A stretch of DNA of 64,000 nt from Syngnathus acus (lineage: Eukaryota; Chordata; Actinopteri; Syngnathiformes; Syngnathidae): positions 2,730,001 through 2,794,000 of the forward strand of contig NC_051105.1 in NCBI RefSeq assembly GCF_901709675.1. Direction: 5' to 3'. The position numbers and the translations under genes were made by a program. The notes beneath the pieces are model-generated. The model ran no database searches. It saw only the letters and a list, made by a program, of their open reading frames with translations, and was not told where the DNA came from. Position 1 is the stretch's first letter, and each line of letters begins with the position of its first letter. Below are positions 10,610 to 23,885 of this stretch, in pieces.

Positions 10610-13600
10610 GCATTCAACTTTCATAAAATTGTTCATTTGTATTGAATTTATTATTTTCATTTGTAACTATCCTAGTAATGTCATTGGCATTAGATTTTCT
10701 CATTCGCAATATCAACCTATCTGCTGACAGCAAAGGTTAATGTTACATATTTACAAGTTCATTTACGATGGTTTGTCATTTTGCATCTAACCAAATAACG
10801 AGTGCAAATATTCGAAACACTTTGTGGTATGAAGTCACGCAACCAATTGCGCGATAACGGACCGCCCTACAACCAGCAGAGGCGCTGTTGACCCTCTCCG
10901 AACAGAAAGCACATGCGCCGTCCTGTGGGAAGTTGAGCTCCGTCCACACTGCGGTTTTCACACATTGGCGACTTTCCACTGAAGTGTGGCCGAGTGTTGG
11001 TGCTAGTGACACTCTAGTAAGGTTAAAAGAATAATTGCAGCTCTATTTACCCTCCAAACAGCCTCTCCTCATACACATAATTACCGTCCACGTGCACACA
11101 TGGGACACAGCAAAATGATTGAGCCGCAGCCCCTCGACTGAAAGCGTTGAGAGCTCGAGACTAATATTTAGGTAGTAGCAGTCATGTGTTTGGGTGAACC
11201 GTCCTCTTGTGCTGCTCTTCAACGCAAAGCACTGTTAACCAGCGCCACTCACCCTGAGAGCGCCACGGCCCGCAATGACCCGGCCCATTGTGGTGCACTG
11301 TGGGTGTGCGTGCCGATGTGTGTGTGTGTGTGTGTGACAATATACAGTATAGGGTGGCGTTTTGGCATGACTAAAATAACCATATACAATTCCGAGTCCC
11401 TTTACAATCATAATAATAGTTCTTATCGAATTAAATTGCAATTATTTAGCATGAAGACTAGCCATAACTAGAAACCTCTCTTAAACCAAAATGTCACAGT
11501 GAAAAACATATTTGTTGTATTATTGATTTTTGTATTATTATTTTACTGAGGCAAAGTGACTGCTGTTGAGATGATGGCTTGTGAAAACTTTTGCTGAGCA
11601 CTTTGGAATGATTGCCTATTATTGTCTGATATTTCCTGATTTGTGATATATACTATGATTGTATTACATTCATTCTTTTATATATGACTATGTATGTATT
11701 TTTCTTATCTGTGTGTATAATTTTAACCCCCTTGTCCCATTTTATTATTTAGTCATTTATATTTAGTTCAAGACGACGGATTCCACGAGTGAGGGTTTGT
11801 TCAAATGTAGACCACAAATGAAAGAGGTGATAAGGTAAATAAATGTAAAAATGAAAAAACATTAGAGGCCATCATGTAGAGATTTAAGGTTAAAATACTT
11901 AATGTATTTAATAAATTTTCCAATACACGTTTATGCCAATTTACCAAAGGGCAGAAAAGATGTACAAATTAGCTCATCAAAATGAACTAAAATCATGAAG
12001 TCCTTTTGCTATTATTCCACAAATACTAAAAAGCTTCAGCATAAAGTTCCTTTTCCAAACCCATCTGATGTGGTTGAGACTGAAGATTCCATCCCTGCAG
12101 TACCGGTGTTCAGACATTGGTGGCGTTGCTACTGCATTGTGATGAGTGGCCTCATACAGTGGGGCATTACATTAGGAGACATTATCTAAATACTCAACAA
12201 ACTTAAATTGAATTTAGGCCTCTTCTCCACGTTTTCCTCCTTCATCCGACCCCTCCCCCAAATGGAGGATCGCATTCTCTCCTGATTGTTGATGTGAATC
12301 CTCAGCTGCTTAAATCCAATCTGTCTCAATTTGACCTTTTTTTTTTTTTCTTCAAGAATCTGATACTGGCTCTAGAGCTGAACAGATGTACAGTACGTGC
12401 ATGTTTGACACACACACACACACACACACACATGTGACCCCAGCCCCCTGTACTCCCCCCCCCATCTCCACAGTAGGGGTAACAGCATCTCCCCATTTGT
12501 TGCAGAATAGACCAATTAGTGTGGAGCAACGGAGCAGGAACCGGCGTGAATGTGTCATTGATTAGCAGCGTTTTGACTAATCACCACATCTCATAAACTA
12601 GGGGCCACCGATGTCAGCTGGAGCCCGAAAATCTGAGCGTGCACGCCCCTACCCATTCCTTCACACCAAACCCCCCATTCCTCGCCCCAATCTCCGACGC
12701 TTCTCTCTTTTCCTTGCTTCCTTCCTCCCCCCCCCCCCTTCCTCCTTCCTACTCAATTTCTTCCTTCCTCTCGTCTACGCTCTTACTTTTTTTTCCCCCT
12801 CCACCCCATGGAGGTTTGGTGCCCCCAGCCCGTACCCTCCTTCCAGCAGTACATCCAGATACAAGGGCTGGATTAGTGTTGATTGTATTCTTTTTATCTT
12901 TCTTTTGACTATACTTTCTTATCTTGTACTGTTGCTTATGTGTTAAAAAAAAGAAGGAAAAAAGTTTTATCAGTCACTAAAATAGTTAAAAACTGCATGC
13001 TTTACGGTCAAGTTGCTTGGATATTTTTTCCAATCGGGGCAATTTTTTTTTTTATCTGACTGTACATCAACCCAACATTCATTTCAAATATAACAATTAT
13101 AAGGTTCAACTCTCAAATTGTTTCCAAGACCAGATCATAAGGACTAATGTGTATTGAATAGAATAGCTGCTCAGATGATTGATGTATTAAAAACTGACAT
13201 GTAAAAGGAATGCATACTCTTGGAGACTTTGGTTTGCTCAAAACAAAAGAGGGACGAAACTTTAAAAACAATTGTCAATAATAATGTGTGAAGCAGTGCA
13301 GTTTTAAACTCTCTACCACAGTGGACATGATGAGAAATAAATGTAGTATGATATTAGTTTTGGATCACAGGCAGGGCTGCCTAATATGTTGTCAGGTGCT
13401 CATATTATTTTGCATCATAAAACGAAACACGAATAATAATGTACTTCAGATATTGTTTAGGTTTTGCTATATTTAACCAATCTAGTTTTGGTTTTATACC
13501 ACCTAACACTGTCTTAGTTCCTCATAGTGTGATAGCATATTTGAATAAACCCCCTACTCACCTTGTTGGCTGAGAAACAAATAGGAAGATGCGTCTTTTT

Positions 13601-13615
13601 TTTCTCGCTCCTTCT
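10610..13615. other. Intergenic, no gene seen
   Basis: AT-rich DNA with (TG)10 at 11317-11336, (AC)12 and a C/T-rich tract at about 12700-12850. The block 10840-11300 is more GC-balanced but has no credible frame. Confidence 0.6.
12408..12432. repeat. (AC)12 microsatellite
   Basis: Seen: a clean AC run. Confidence 0.95.
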
Positions 13616-13619
13616 CATT

Positions 13620-13850
13620 CATCTCAGCTCTCCGCTTTTAAATAAGAGGAAATTAAATTAGCGCTTTTGGACACCCGCGTGTTGTGTAATGGGTATTAGT
13701 TATCATATTAATTAGCATCTGTTTGACACCGTGTGCGGCGGCCAGCTGGGAGCGTGATGGAGGACATGCAGCGCGCACGTTTTGAGGCCGGGCGAGGGAG
13801 ACTGGCAGTGTTTGATTTGTTGTGTTGCTAATGTGACACTGATTATACAG
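13620..13850. promoter_or_regulatory. Candidate conserved non-coding element
   Basis: Seen: repeat-free sequence with AAATTAAATTAGCG (near 13650), ATATTAATTAGCATCTG (near 13706) and a GC-richer half with CAGCTG. No frame looks like protein. Inferred from composition and motif density alone; no alignment was possible. Confidence 0.3.
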
Positions 13851-15597
13851 GTCATGGTGAAAGGGAGCTTGACAGACGCTCACACTGTTGCTGTCATAGC
13901 ACATGCAAATGCTGTCAAAGTATACGTTCATTTGTAGATGCATGCATTCCAGTGCAAACATATACTTCTATAGGCAGAAAAAAAATTAATTGGTAAATGT
14001 TTTGATTGCTGCCTGAAAGGGCTGAAATTGAAAATAGGCATACTTGTGGAAAAGCATGTCTTTAGCTTAATGATGTTTGCGGAAAAAATGTCATTTTTTT
14101 TTCAAAAGCTACCTAAGTGGGTTGTAGATGAAAATTTAAATTGGGGGGGGGGGAAAGGAAACAGCTGGGTGATATCTTTTGGTGAGAATAACGTCCATTT
14201 ATGTTTATGTATATAAATGTTTGGGTTTAATACCACAGGTTGAAAACACGTCAATTAAAAAAGGCTGCCTAAACAGGCTGTGTCACAAAATAAGTGACTT
14301 CAAGTTTACGACTTACTTAAAAAAAAAAATAGTAGATGAGAAATCGTAAAAATGGAAAGCGCCCATCCAAGTCTATGCCAATACCGAACACACATTTTTA
14401 ATTTAAAAACAAACACATTCGCACTCACAAACACACTTCAGAGTGGGTGTGAGGTTTGTGCATAAACGTTACTGCTTACAAAGATTGTAGTAGACATAAA
14501 ATACAACAATATAACTTTTAGTGAAAAAATAAAACATGTATCTAAAAGTAGGCAATGATAATAATAAGAAAGATGACAGGGGAGGTAGGAATTTAGATTT
14601 AAAAAGGGAAGAAAAATTATTAAGAAAATTACTTTTTCTTTTATTGTGGACTTAGCTGAATAAACAATAGACAGAATGGGAGTTTTTTTGAAACACTCCT
14701 CTCTTTACAGAAGTACAAAGAACTACAGAACGGGCTGCTGTAAAAAATGAAAATAGAAAAACAAAAAAGCACAAAGCTATGCAGTTTTTGTGGGGATTCA
14801 AATTTTTGGTCTGGGGGAAAAAAAAAAAATACTGCCTAAACTTGACTGCTGTCGAAATGGCAAAATCAAAATTTGTGAGCTCGGTGAAGTTTTCAATCAA
14901 TTAAAATTGCTGCCTGAACGGGCTTGGTGTTGATATGGAAAAGAGCGCGATGCAAGCAAAAACACACCTCTTTGGGCAAAGCAAGATAATAAAACATGAG
15001 CTTCTCGAATCTGTTGCCATGGAGAGAAGAGGTTAGTGAATTTGACCGAAGCTATCATGCTAGCTTTGCTCCCACAGCTGTAATTTCAAATGAGTGAGCG
15101 AGAGAGGGGGGATAAAGTGTTTCTCTGTGAATTGATTTGTCCCTATGTTTATGAGTAGGTAAGTGCACTGATGCTGAAACGGAGGGTTGTTTTCATGCAC
15201 TGACTCTTTTGTATGTATTGTGTTTATCTAGGCCAATGTTGACGTCGCCAGTACTGTAGCTCTTTTTCTCCCAGCGGGGGGTTCCTCTTTTTTTTTTTTG
15301 CACTCCTGTCCATGCGCGGCTGTAATTTGGACGTCGCAGGTAAAAGCGAATGCATGAAAGACATGTGGAAGACGCGTGATCACGCTGCTAGGCGGCGGTG
15401 GCACAACCACATGACCACCAAAAAAAAAAAAAAAAAGTTACACATTTGCAACAATGTCATCAACATGATTAGGCCTAACATTGCAAAGGTAGCATTGTAG
15501 GGGGTCAATTATGATTGCTTGTTAAGGATTTTGCAGTTTAGTGGTTATATCACATAGAACGTGGGTGGGCTGGCTTAATTTGAGCCAACTAGTTTGC
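13851..15597. other. Intergenic, no gene seen
   Basis: AT-rich, with many A-runs and a G9 run near 14144. No repeat family recognised. Confidence 0.6.
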
Positions 15598-15649
15598 TGC
15601 CGCCCGCGACCCCCGTGGGGACAAGCGGTACAGAAAATGGATGGATGGT
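15598..15649 (+). mobile_element. SINE tail fragment with GGAT repeats
   Basis: Seen: 'cgcccgcgacccccgtgggg', 'acaagcggtacagaaa' and 'atggatggatgg', the characteristic end of this fish repeat family. Confidence 0.6.
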
Positions 15650-15816
15650 TCGTTTGCCGCCTCAACAAGCTTCTATTGAAAACAAATTATGGATGCCTTG
15701 AGATGCATTCTGTTCTGTGATCACATTCACAACTCAAATCCCTCGTATCTCAAATCATCTTTTAATGGTCTAACTTATGGTAACGTTTATTTTTTTTTCC
15801 CACTGATGGTGTAGGG

Positions 15817-15912
15817 CAGGGGTGGGCAAACCTTTTGACTGGCGGGCCGAATTTGGTTCTAAATTTTGACCGGGGGGCCGAACCAGGAGCAGATGGATGT
15901 AGTGTGAAGTAA
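15817..15912 (+). mobile_element. hAT-Charlie-like left end
   Basis: Seen: CAGGGGTGGGCAAACCTTTT followed by 'ggcgggccgaa' and 'ccggggggccgaaccagga'. Known: this is the typical look of hAT-Charlie type termini in vertebrates. I find no matching right end, so the element is broken. The following bases to about 16280 may be internal sequence. Confidence 0.65.
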
Positions 15913-17933
15913 TAGAAATGACATGTAAAGGTCATTGCATAAAAGGTTTGTACTTTTAGTAGGTAGTAAAGCATGGATAGTCAAAAGGAAAGGCCACAAA
16001 ACTCACGGTTGTTTATAAAGGTGTGCAAATTTTCTATACAACAAATGTGGAAAAAAAAAAATTTACATTAAACCTTCTGAAAAGGATTCATTGTTGATTT
16101 AATCAGTGAGAAGAGGAGCTTGCCTGCTGGCAACCTGAATTTGATCGACTTTACAAGTTTTAGATACAAATGTGGACAAAATGTTGGAACACCTCCGTTA
16201 ATGAAAGAAAAACCTACAGAGGTCACAAAAATAATTGTTTGCGTAAAATAGACCTTTTTTTCCATTCTTGGGTACATATAGATGTTATGTGACGTACTTT
16301 TATCACTATCTAGTTATATAAGTGCTATTGCAGGTTGCTGTGTGAATCCGGCCACCTTCGTGAACCATATGGAAAATGACTAGACATTGATTTGTCTGAC
16401 TTTTCAGGGTAATTTGTCAGCTTTGCCAGCGAGTGGGTGTAAATGTGTCAATCACCGCTTTGACAGGGCCTCGAATTGCTCGTCATGTTGCCCGGCAGCC
16501 ACCCGAGTGGATGCGTGGACCTCGGGGGTCAAAATCTGCCCACCCCCACCGTATATGCTAGATGAGACGTGGCTCCGTTGGAGGTCAGTCGGAGGGGCTG
16601 ATCCAATTCCTGTGTGTTGGGGTGTCGCACAATGATGTGCTCACCTCTGTCACGTACAGGTCAGGAAAATTGGATCGAGGCGCACAACAATGTGGCGGAA
16701 GGTGTGGGGGGGGTTAACCTGAGAGGCTGACTGAGTGTAACCTGTGTGTGTGTGAGAGGGCATCGATGTATAATGCATGGAGACACCAAGCAAGGTTGTG
16801 TCCATCCTTTCTTCACTTGTCACAATGTACCGGACACCCAGTTGACCCTTGAAGGCCCCTTTAGGGAGGTACTGAGGGGGTGACTCCGTATTCATCGTTG
16901 CCTCGCTTCTTCTACCCATTATGGCTCTTTTTATGAACTGTACCGTGTTGTACAGTGGATTTCTCCGCTGCCGTCATCAGGGACGCGTCTCACCTTGGTT
17001 CTTGGTGCCAATGAGGTTTGTTTGTGTTGGGTACTCCCATGGGGCCTTGTCCTTAGTGTGCGGTATATAATACAAATCCATTAAAAGCTATTTTTCCTGC
17101 TTTACCTTCACTCGACGCACCTGACGACCAACATGCTTGTGTGTCGGTGCTGTACGTTCAAGAGTGTAAAGAATTGTGGCCATTTATGGTGGTTCCTCAG
17201 CAAAGGTCATAAGGTTAATCAACAAGTAGGGAAGCTGCACCAATGGATGTGATGGAATAAGGACAAGAAAGCACCAAAAAAAAAAACTATTATGCAAAAT
17301 ATTGCAATTGAGCGCTTTGCCAGAAGGGTCATTTGGAATTCAATTGAAAGAAATGAAAACAGGATGGGCAAATTGCTTCTTGAGGACTGCTAAGTCAATA
17401 CTATGTTGCATCTGTGTGGCCAATATTGCATAGGAACTGTTGTATGGTGAACATGTTCACTCGATGAACGCCAACTCTGTCATCAATGTCGTGTCACTGA
17501 TGTCAAGCCTTTGTGCGGCACACTATTGGCTGCTCTGATTAGCTGAGAGGTGTACCTCAAGGCTATATCTCTTCAATCTGAATGTTTTACTCTTTTCTGG
17601 CCCAGAGGCTCACATATAATGTACACTAAGTGTGTTTGTGTGTGTGTGGGCGGCTGTGTCGGTGTCTTCGAGTGGGCGAATGGGAACTACCATCTGTTGA
17701 TGATGGTCAGGAGACCGTTGGTCGTGCCTTGTCACTGGCAGCTGTGTGTGTGCTTGCATATCCACGTGTGTGTGTGTGTGTGTGTGTCTATTCTGGCCAT
17801 AACAAGTTGTTACAAAACACTCAGCAATGGGAGTTATTTTTGGGCAATTGTGGTCCCACACTGCAGGATTCTATTCTCTTGAGAATTGAGTCGGATTTTG
17901 TACAAACATTTGAACCCTGTTGAGAGAGAGACA
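15913..17933. other. Intergenic, no gene seen
   Basis: The first 350 bases may be internal hAT sequence. The rest is unique with GT tracts. A frame at 16387-16635 has mixed composition but no recognised domain. Confidence 0.55.
17766..17788. repeat. (GT)11 microsatellite
   Basis: Seen: a GT run; a shorter one lies at 17632-17648. Confidence 0.9.
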
Positions 17934-18107
17934 TACCGTAATTTTCGGACTATAAGTCGCGGTTTTTTTTCATAGTTTGGGTGGGGGGGCGACTTATACT
18001 CAGGAGCGACTTATATACATATATATGTTTTTTTTTCACTTTTTTGGGCATTTTATGGCTGGTGCGACTTATACTCCGGTGCGACTTATAGTCCGAAAAT
18101 TACGGTA
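17934..18107 (+). mobile_element. Foldback MITE with 'CGGACTATAAGTCGC' ends, copy A
   Basis: Seen: 174 bases begin TACCGTAATTTTCGGACTAT and end with the reverse complement, giving about 27-base terminal inverted repeats. The internal motif GCGACTTATACTC recurs. It has no coding capacity. It is nearly identical to the reverse complement of 58180-58351. Family class is not certain, though I recall it as common in teleost and reptile genomes. Confidence 0.8.
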
Positions 18108-20811
18108 TTTGAAATATTAATTTTCTGGTTAAATGTGACATTTAGCCAGGTCTGCGGACCGTCTTGCTCACGTTCCGTATCCTATGTTGCGGTGCTCCTC
18201 CACACCACAATGTGGCAAGTTTAAGTTGACTGAATGAAAAATGTATTCTTAAAAATGGAATTCATTAAGGGCATTTATTTTGTATGTGTGTAGGAATATT
18301 GCCCGTATTTAAGATAGTTCATTATTAATAATAATTTTTTGTCATACATCTGGTAAGGAGGTATGTGGTCCTGTGTCACTCCCCCCCCCATAAAAAAAAA
18401 AAAAAGAAAATGCGGCCCCTCCAGCCCATTACTGGTCTAAGGTACTTTTTTGGTTGGCAATAGAATCCAAATGAGCTTAGCAGTTAAGGCTTTCATATGC
18501 ATGAGTTAACATCCATCAAAGTGAATGTGAAAAGTGAATCTAATTGTGTGATGCTGAATGTACCATTTATTACTCTCCTTTGGTCTCATCATTTCTCCTA
18601 AAGAGCAGACTCTCCGTTTGGTATGGTTTGGTAGCCTCTCCAAGATCAACAACACATTCAAGGATATTCAACACTTGAAATATTAACCTCGGAATTGCAA
18701 GAAAACTTGCAAAAGTTTTTATTATTTTTCAAAGTCTAAGAGTACAAAATGAATGGTCACAGCCAAGGCTGGAGAGATGTGTAGAAGGACAAATGCCACC
18801 TACTACACATCCAACAAGAACCATTTTAGGAATGGAATCATATTTGCACATTCACACTTTTTGGCTTCGTATCTGAGGCAACATTGTGAGAGCGCTTTCT
18901 AATAATTTAACCATTTCTTAGCTAAATAAGACAAAATTATAAACAGCTCTAAATATGATGCATTGCTGACTATATGTTTCTAAACCTCAGATAACACAAT
19001 AATGATCGGGGGGGGGGGATTTTTTTTTTTTTCTTTCCTCTCTTGACTCTTAAGCCCCCCACCCTCCAGTGCAGGCAGCTACTGCGCCCACTCCCACTCC
19101 CCCTTTCCAATCCCAAGGGCAAGCCAGTGGCTGACAGCTTTGTTTGTGTTCTTCACTAAGTGATTTTTAATCAACTTGTCTGTGTGAGTCCTCCCGAGGG
19201 CCCGAGCGTTTAAAGACAAGCAGGCCTGCTGCTTGGACGACTCGGAGCAACGCCGGACAGCCTGGGGATTCATATACATTCATTATTTTTTCATATATTT
19301 TTCAAAATGATCGATCAGACTATCCAAGTAATCACCAAGGCCCCTGTGGGTTCTTAAACCAACATGGTCTCCGTACAGTTGAGTCGCTGGCGTCATCTAT
19401 ACACTTATATTGTTGAACATAAGAGACTTCATTCCTTATTTAATTCATTTATTATATTAATGGAAAGCCTAAATTGTCAGCAAGCGGTTTTTAAATCATT
19501 TAGTGGGATTTAATGTGAAACAATACGCTGTATTGGGATGTTTATAGAAAAAGCTGGATTTCTTCTCATTTGATTATATTTGTGTGCATTTATTTAACTT
19601 TTATAATGAGTCTATTTTCAGTTCGGCGGCATGCTCAGAATGTAACTGGAAATAATAAATATTAAAAAAAGAGTGCCTTGGTTATGTGGTTAGATTTAAA
19701 AGTTATGCCTTTTGTTTTTTTTGTTCTTTGTCCTTGCCAACGAGTAGGTAGTTCAAGCTTTATTGACGTAGTATAAAAGAAAAATTCTATTTAAGCGTCT
19801 CAATGAAGATGAGGGCGTTTACCGCTGGCCCGAGACGAAAGTCGAAAGCTTTCGGGGTCAGGGACAACATAAGTATGCTCTGTTCATCTCACTTTTACCT
19901 CTTCCAACAGGAACATTGGTGAAGTTGAGTGGTATTTAATTAAATTTAAATGTATTTTTTCACTTCCTTGAAAGACTTCGCTTTGCTTTGGAGGACAATG
20001 TCGCGAGTAAGAGCTTGTATTGCTGACTCTTTTCTTAGCTTTAGCTTTATCTCCCGTTACTGATCAAAGCCACCTTTGAGCAGAGCAAAGCAATCATAAT
20101 ACTTTTACAAAGTATGGTTGCACATCCATTGTTTGCTGCAGAGTAATTAAATTAGGCCAACGACAAGTACGGTTAATAAATTGTAGCATGTATTGAAGGT
20201 TTATGCCACACAGCTGCCCTAAATGAACAGAATAAACAAATCATTTTGTGATTCCGTCATTCACCAGTATGAAGGCAATGACAAGGTTTTAAAATGACTT
20301 CTCATTCTTAACCATGTTTTCTTAAAAAATACCAAAACACAGCATTTCTTGATTAAGATGTCACTTTACAGTTATCCAATTGCTTTTCTGAATGGAAAAA
20401 GTAGTTTTAGTGACTTTTGCTTGATCCATTTGTGATACTCACAATGTCCGGGGGGGGGATTTTCTCCTTTTTTTTTTTTCAATTTTCTACTTCCAAAACT
20501 ATAAAATAAGTACCGCTGTACTGACCTTTGATTTTTCAGTCAGAGGTCAGATCAAGCTGATGCCTTTGTTATTCTTGAATCTTAATCCTGCATTGTACAA
20601 TAATGTATTGTACATTGTATTTCTTCCTTTAAATGACATTTGATGACTTATTATTTGAAGGCATTGTAACAGTACTTAACTTCGTTTGCACATATGAAAG
20701 TTAAGTTCGTTCATGGGTGACTTACATTTTCCGTCCAGTTTGTGATAGGGACATATTGTTGATTTATTTCAGTTATCATGTGAGCTCATATAGCCTTTTT
20801 ATTTATTAAAT
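18108..20811. other. Intergenic, apart from the candidate element at 19.1 kb no function seen
   Basis: AT-rich. Near 18408 'tgcggcccctccagccc' may be a hAT scrap. A 12-base perfect palindrome CGAAAGCTTTCG lies at 19843-19854. G9/T-run pairs at about 19009-19032 and 20452-20480. No protein-like frame. Confidence 0.55.
19075..19270. promoter_or_regulatory. Candidate conserved non-coding element
   Basis: Seen: 'ggctgacagctttgtttgtg' joins a MEIS-like TGACAG and a SOX-like CTTTGTT (about 19128-19146). It is followed by 'gtgatttttaatcaac', an imperfect palindrome with a TAAT core. Balanced composition between AT-rich flanks. Judged by eye. Confidence 0.3.
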
Positions 20812-20874
20812 ATTCATTCAATCATTGTCCGAAGCGCTTATCCTCATGAGGGTTGCTGCACGCTGGTGAGCTGG
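20812..20874 (-). mobile_element. SINE tail fragment, minus strand
   Basis: Seen on the minus strand: 'ccagctcaccagcgtgcagc', 'aaccctcatgaggataagcg' and 'cttcggacaatgattgaatg', a divergent copy of the same 3' tail. Confidence 0.5.
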
Positions 20875-22539
20875 AGTGTTTATTTTATTTTATTTGATAT
20901 AAATCAGAATAGAGGTGGACCAGTTAGTTGAAACAGTACGTTGCAAAATATATGACGCCGACTAAATTATGATGGATTGTCGTCTGGTAAAGATGTTAAA
21001 CCCGTCGTGCTCCTTATTATGGGGTGGGATTAGTCGACAGATGATGTGTATTATTATATTATTTACATGTTAAATCCCAGACAGCGCGCCAACCTTATCA
21101 AAACAATCCAGCGTGTATACAGGTAGAACAAAGACGTGTGGCTTAATGTGAGACGCGCACGTGATGCAGGATTAGTCTATTTTTTGCTTTATGATTAGCG
21201 GAGTGTCACAACTGTATCAGGAAGACAATTGAAGGGACATTTATGGATTTGTATTTATCCATCTCAGTTCTGAACAAGTCAAGGTCTCTAGCCTCCTGAG
21301 AAATGGGCGCTCAAGCGACCAGTCTTACTTCATTGTTAAACAACCTTCAGGGTGGATGGCTACTGCGACCATTATTACCCACGCGTACTAAAATGAGGAC
21401 TGAGCCATGACGGACAGAAAGAGAGCGCACTCCTTCTGAATCTCTGTCACTCTTATGTTAATTATACGGGTTTCGGTTTGCAAAGGGGGTGGAAATGTCT
21501 GATAAGGTTTTCATGGGAATTTAAGATGAAGACATTTTGGAAATATTCCAAATTCTATGGGAATTGGGGGAAACATTTTATTATTCATCAGGCCTTACCA
21601 ATATGGATTTTTTAAAAACTGAGTCCAATATTTGGCAAAACTTATAATTCATCATTATTAAAAAAAAAATAGATGTATAAAATGACATTATAATCACATT
21701 TATTTTCATAAATTCCCACTATTTTACAACCCTCAATGGGATGTACAATGTAGTTTAGAAAACAGTCAGTGTTTCAGCTCTGAGGGCAAAAGGAGATCTG
21801 ATATGAAGTTATAAAATGTTTTCACATACTAAATGTTTGCAGGCTTGCGAGAAAAGATAGGAATGTCATTTTGTTATAAGTTGTCTTTGGACAGCCACCC
21901 TTTCGTATTTCTCAAATTTAGGTGTGATAGAAGTGAGAGTAGCTTTTTTTTTTTTTAAAGAAGGCATCTGCAGACTGTGGCACGGGATAAAGTGAATGCA
22001 TTCAGCATCTTGCTTGCGCACATTTGTCCGGTTTCTTGCCGTCCTATGTAGCAAGCTTCGGCTGTCTCTGGCTCTTCCAGAAGCAGCTGCGGAGGCTGGG
22101 AGATAACTCTTAACTTTGTTTTGACACTTTTGATTAAGGACCATTGAAGGAACACCTGTATGGCGGGCGGGAACAATGCGGCCAGCCCATAGAGAGATTG
22201 ATTTTGTGCATTAGAGAAGCAGCCTTTGTCTAAAGCCACGAGGCCCTTTGTTATGCTAACCAGCCGTGGAAGATTTCCAATTCAATTTCACCTGAACGCT
22301 GGTCAGCCGCGCGCTCCATTGTATGGCGTCCCCCGGGCCCGGTACCCCACCTCCATCCACCCCTCCACTCACCCACCGCCGCTGCTCCCCTGTCGTCTTT
22401 CAAACTGCAATTCAGCTGCTGAGAGGTGTACGAGTGTGTGCGTGGCTTAGATTGACAGGCAACCGGATCCCGTTGCCACAACATCCGCGCCATCCCGTCC
22501 TTGTGCGCGCAGCGGGCCGCAGAGAGGATGGCAGCGAAA

Positions 22540-22680
22540 CGAAATGAGATGATATTAATTATCCTAATCCCGATAGTCCTCTCCGGAGCCCCCCTGCCTG
22601 GCATCTCAGGAGAGGACCCTGTACGGTCAGACAGAGAATGTCAGGCAAGTGAAAGGAAAAGCCGATAAATTCAGTGGAGA
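22540..22680. promoter_or_regulatory. Candidate conserved non-coding element
   Basis: Seen: 'gatattaattatcctaatcc', then GTCCTCTCC and its reverse complement GGAGAGGAC about 30 bases apart, then 'gataaattcagtgg'. No repeat similarity recognised. Judged by eye. Confidence 0.28.
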
Positions 22681-23734
22681 ATTTTGAACAAAAAACGCTG
22701 CCTATACCGAATAAAGTCAAGCTATTGTTTGGCCTTTCACGGTTACTTTGATTCGCCTTCCGTCCCCTGTGTACCACTTTACTCCCACTGGAAAAATGAG
22801 CTCTTCTCGGAGACAGTTTTTGCTATCTCAATTTACTTAATGAATGTCACGTCTTGGTCTTCTTTCTGAATCGCTGAGGATCTGCCCTAAGCGCTCGTGA
22901 GGAAGTATTTTCCTGTCATAATTGCAGAGGCATACAGCAAAAACATTCCAAGATAGAAAAAATTAAATCTTTTCAATCTTTGGAATATTTTTTACAGATG
23001 AGAATATGCAAACAGCAAAACGATTTTTAAAGGATTACAAGAAGTGAATGCTTGTGATCTAGTCCTCACGGTTGATGGCAAAAAATGATCACGGTCATCT
23101 TCTTCGGTTGCCATTTGTTCTTTCTCCAGTTGTTTGCGGTTGCTGCACACACCGGATGGGAGAAGCCAGCAAAACTACTATGTGGGAGACACCAAACACA
23201 TTAGTAACGATAATTGAAGACTGAATACTGTCTAAAATTCCATCACATATCGCGGCAAAAAAGAATTCCGCTCGTTCCGTTATACTTATTGAGAACATTT
23301 ATTAATTGTCATATTCAAATGAATAATATGTAGTTGCTTGTTTTGGCACTTTGTGAAAATACAAAATATTTGGGGGTAAAACTAATCAGTTTAATCACAT
23401 TGGTGTTTTCACTACATGCAATTGCATTTCAGTGAATCAGAAGATGGAGAAAGCAAGTGACGGAAACATTTGTGTGAATTATATTTCATGCAATAATTGA
23501 TGTTCTTGACATTGGCTTGAAAACATTTTCCAAGAGCCTTGAACCTCTGTGTCAGAGCGTAATACAACGATCAACTCAAGAAATGTCTAGCTCAACTCAT
23601 TTTTTTTGTAGGATTACATTTTGCAGCTTTGGTCGAGTGTGGACTCGGGCTATACAATTCCTTGTCATTTCTCTATTTCTATCAGAGGTTTCGAAATATT
23701 AGGTCTATATGATCTCTTAAAAAAAATCTGATAA

Positions 23735-23885
23735 AACTAAAGGAGCTCTTTTTAATTGAATATCTCTCCTGAAGAGCGGCAGATAATTGAACCAGAGGAG
23801 CAAAGGCTGCTAACATGAATGAACCTGCATTACACAGAGATTTGCATTAAGATCAACTTTGTATGCAGGCGACGTTGCGCAATGG
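23735..23885. promoter_or_regulatory. Candidate conserved non-coding element
   Basis: Seen: 'tttttaattgaatatc', 'cagataattgaacc', 'aacatgaatgaacctgcatt' and 'agatttgcattaagatcaac'. Repeat-free and evenly mixed. TTTGCAT at about 23841 is octamer-like. Judged by eye. Confidence 0.3.

Noticed and set aside
19843-19854. Perfect 12-base palindrome CGAAAGCTTTCG
   Set aside because: Isolated and short; no paired structure or neighbouring motif to give it meaning.
20594-20614. Short palindrome TGTACAATA..TATTGTACA
   Set aside because: Nine-base arms are expected by chance in AT-rich DNA of this length.
22251-22604. GC-rich stretch with 117-codon minus frame, considered as an exon or CpG island gene
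   Set aside because: CpG density is modest, the frame is Arg/Gly-rich without a domain, and no splice signals or partner exons were apparent.
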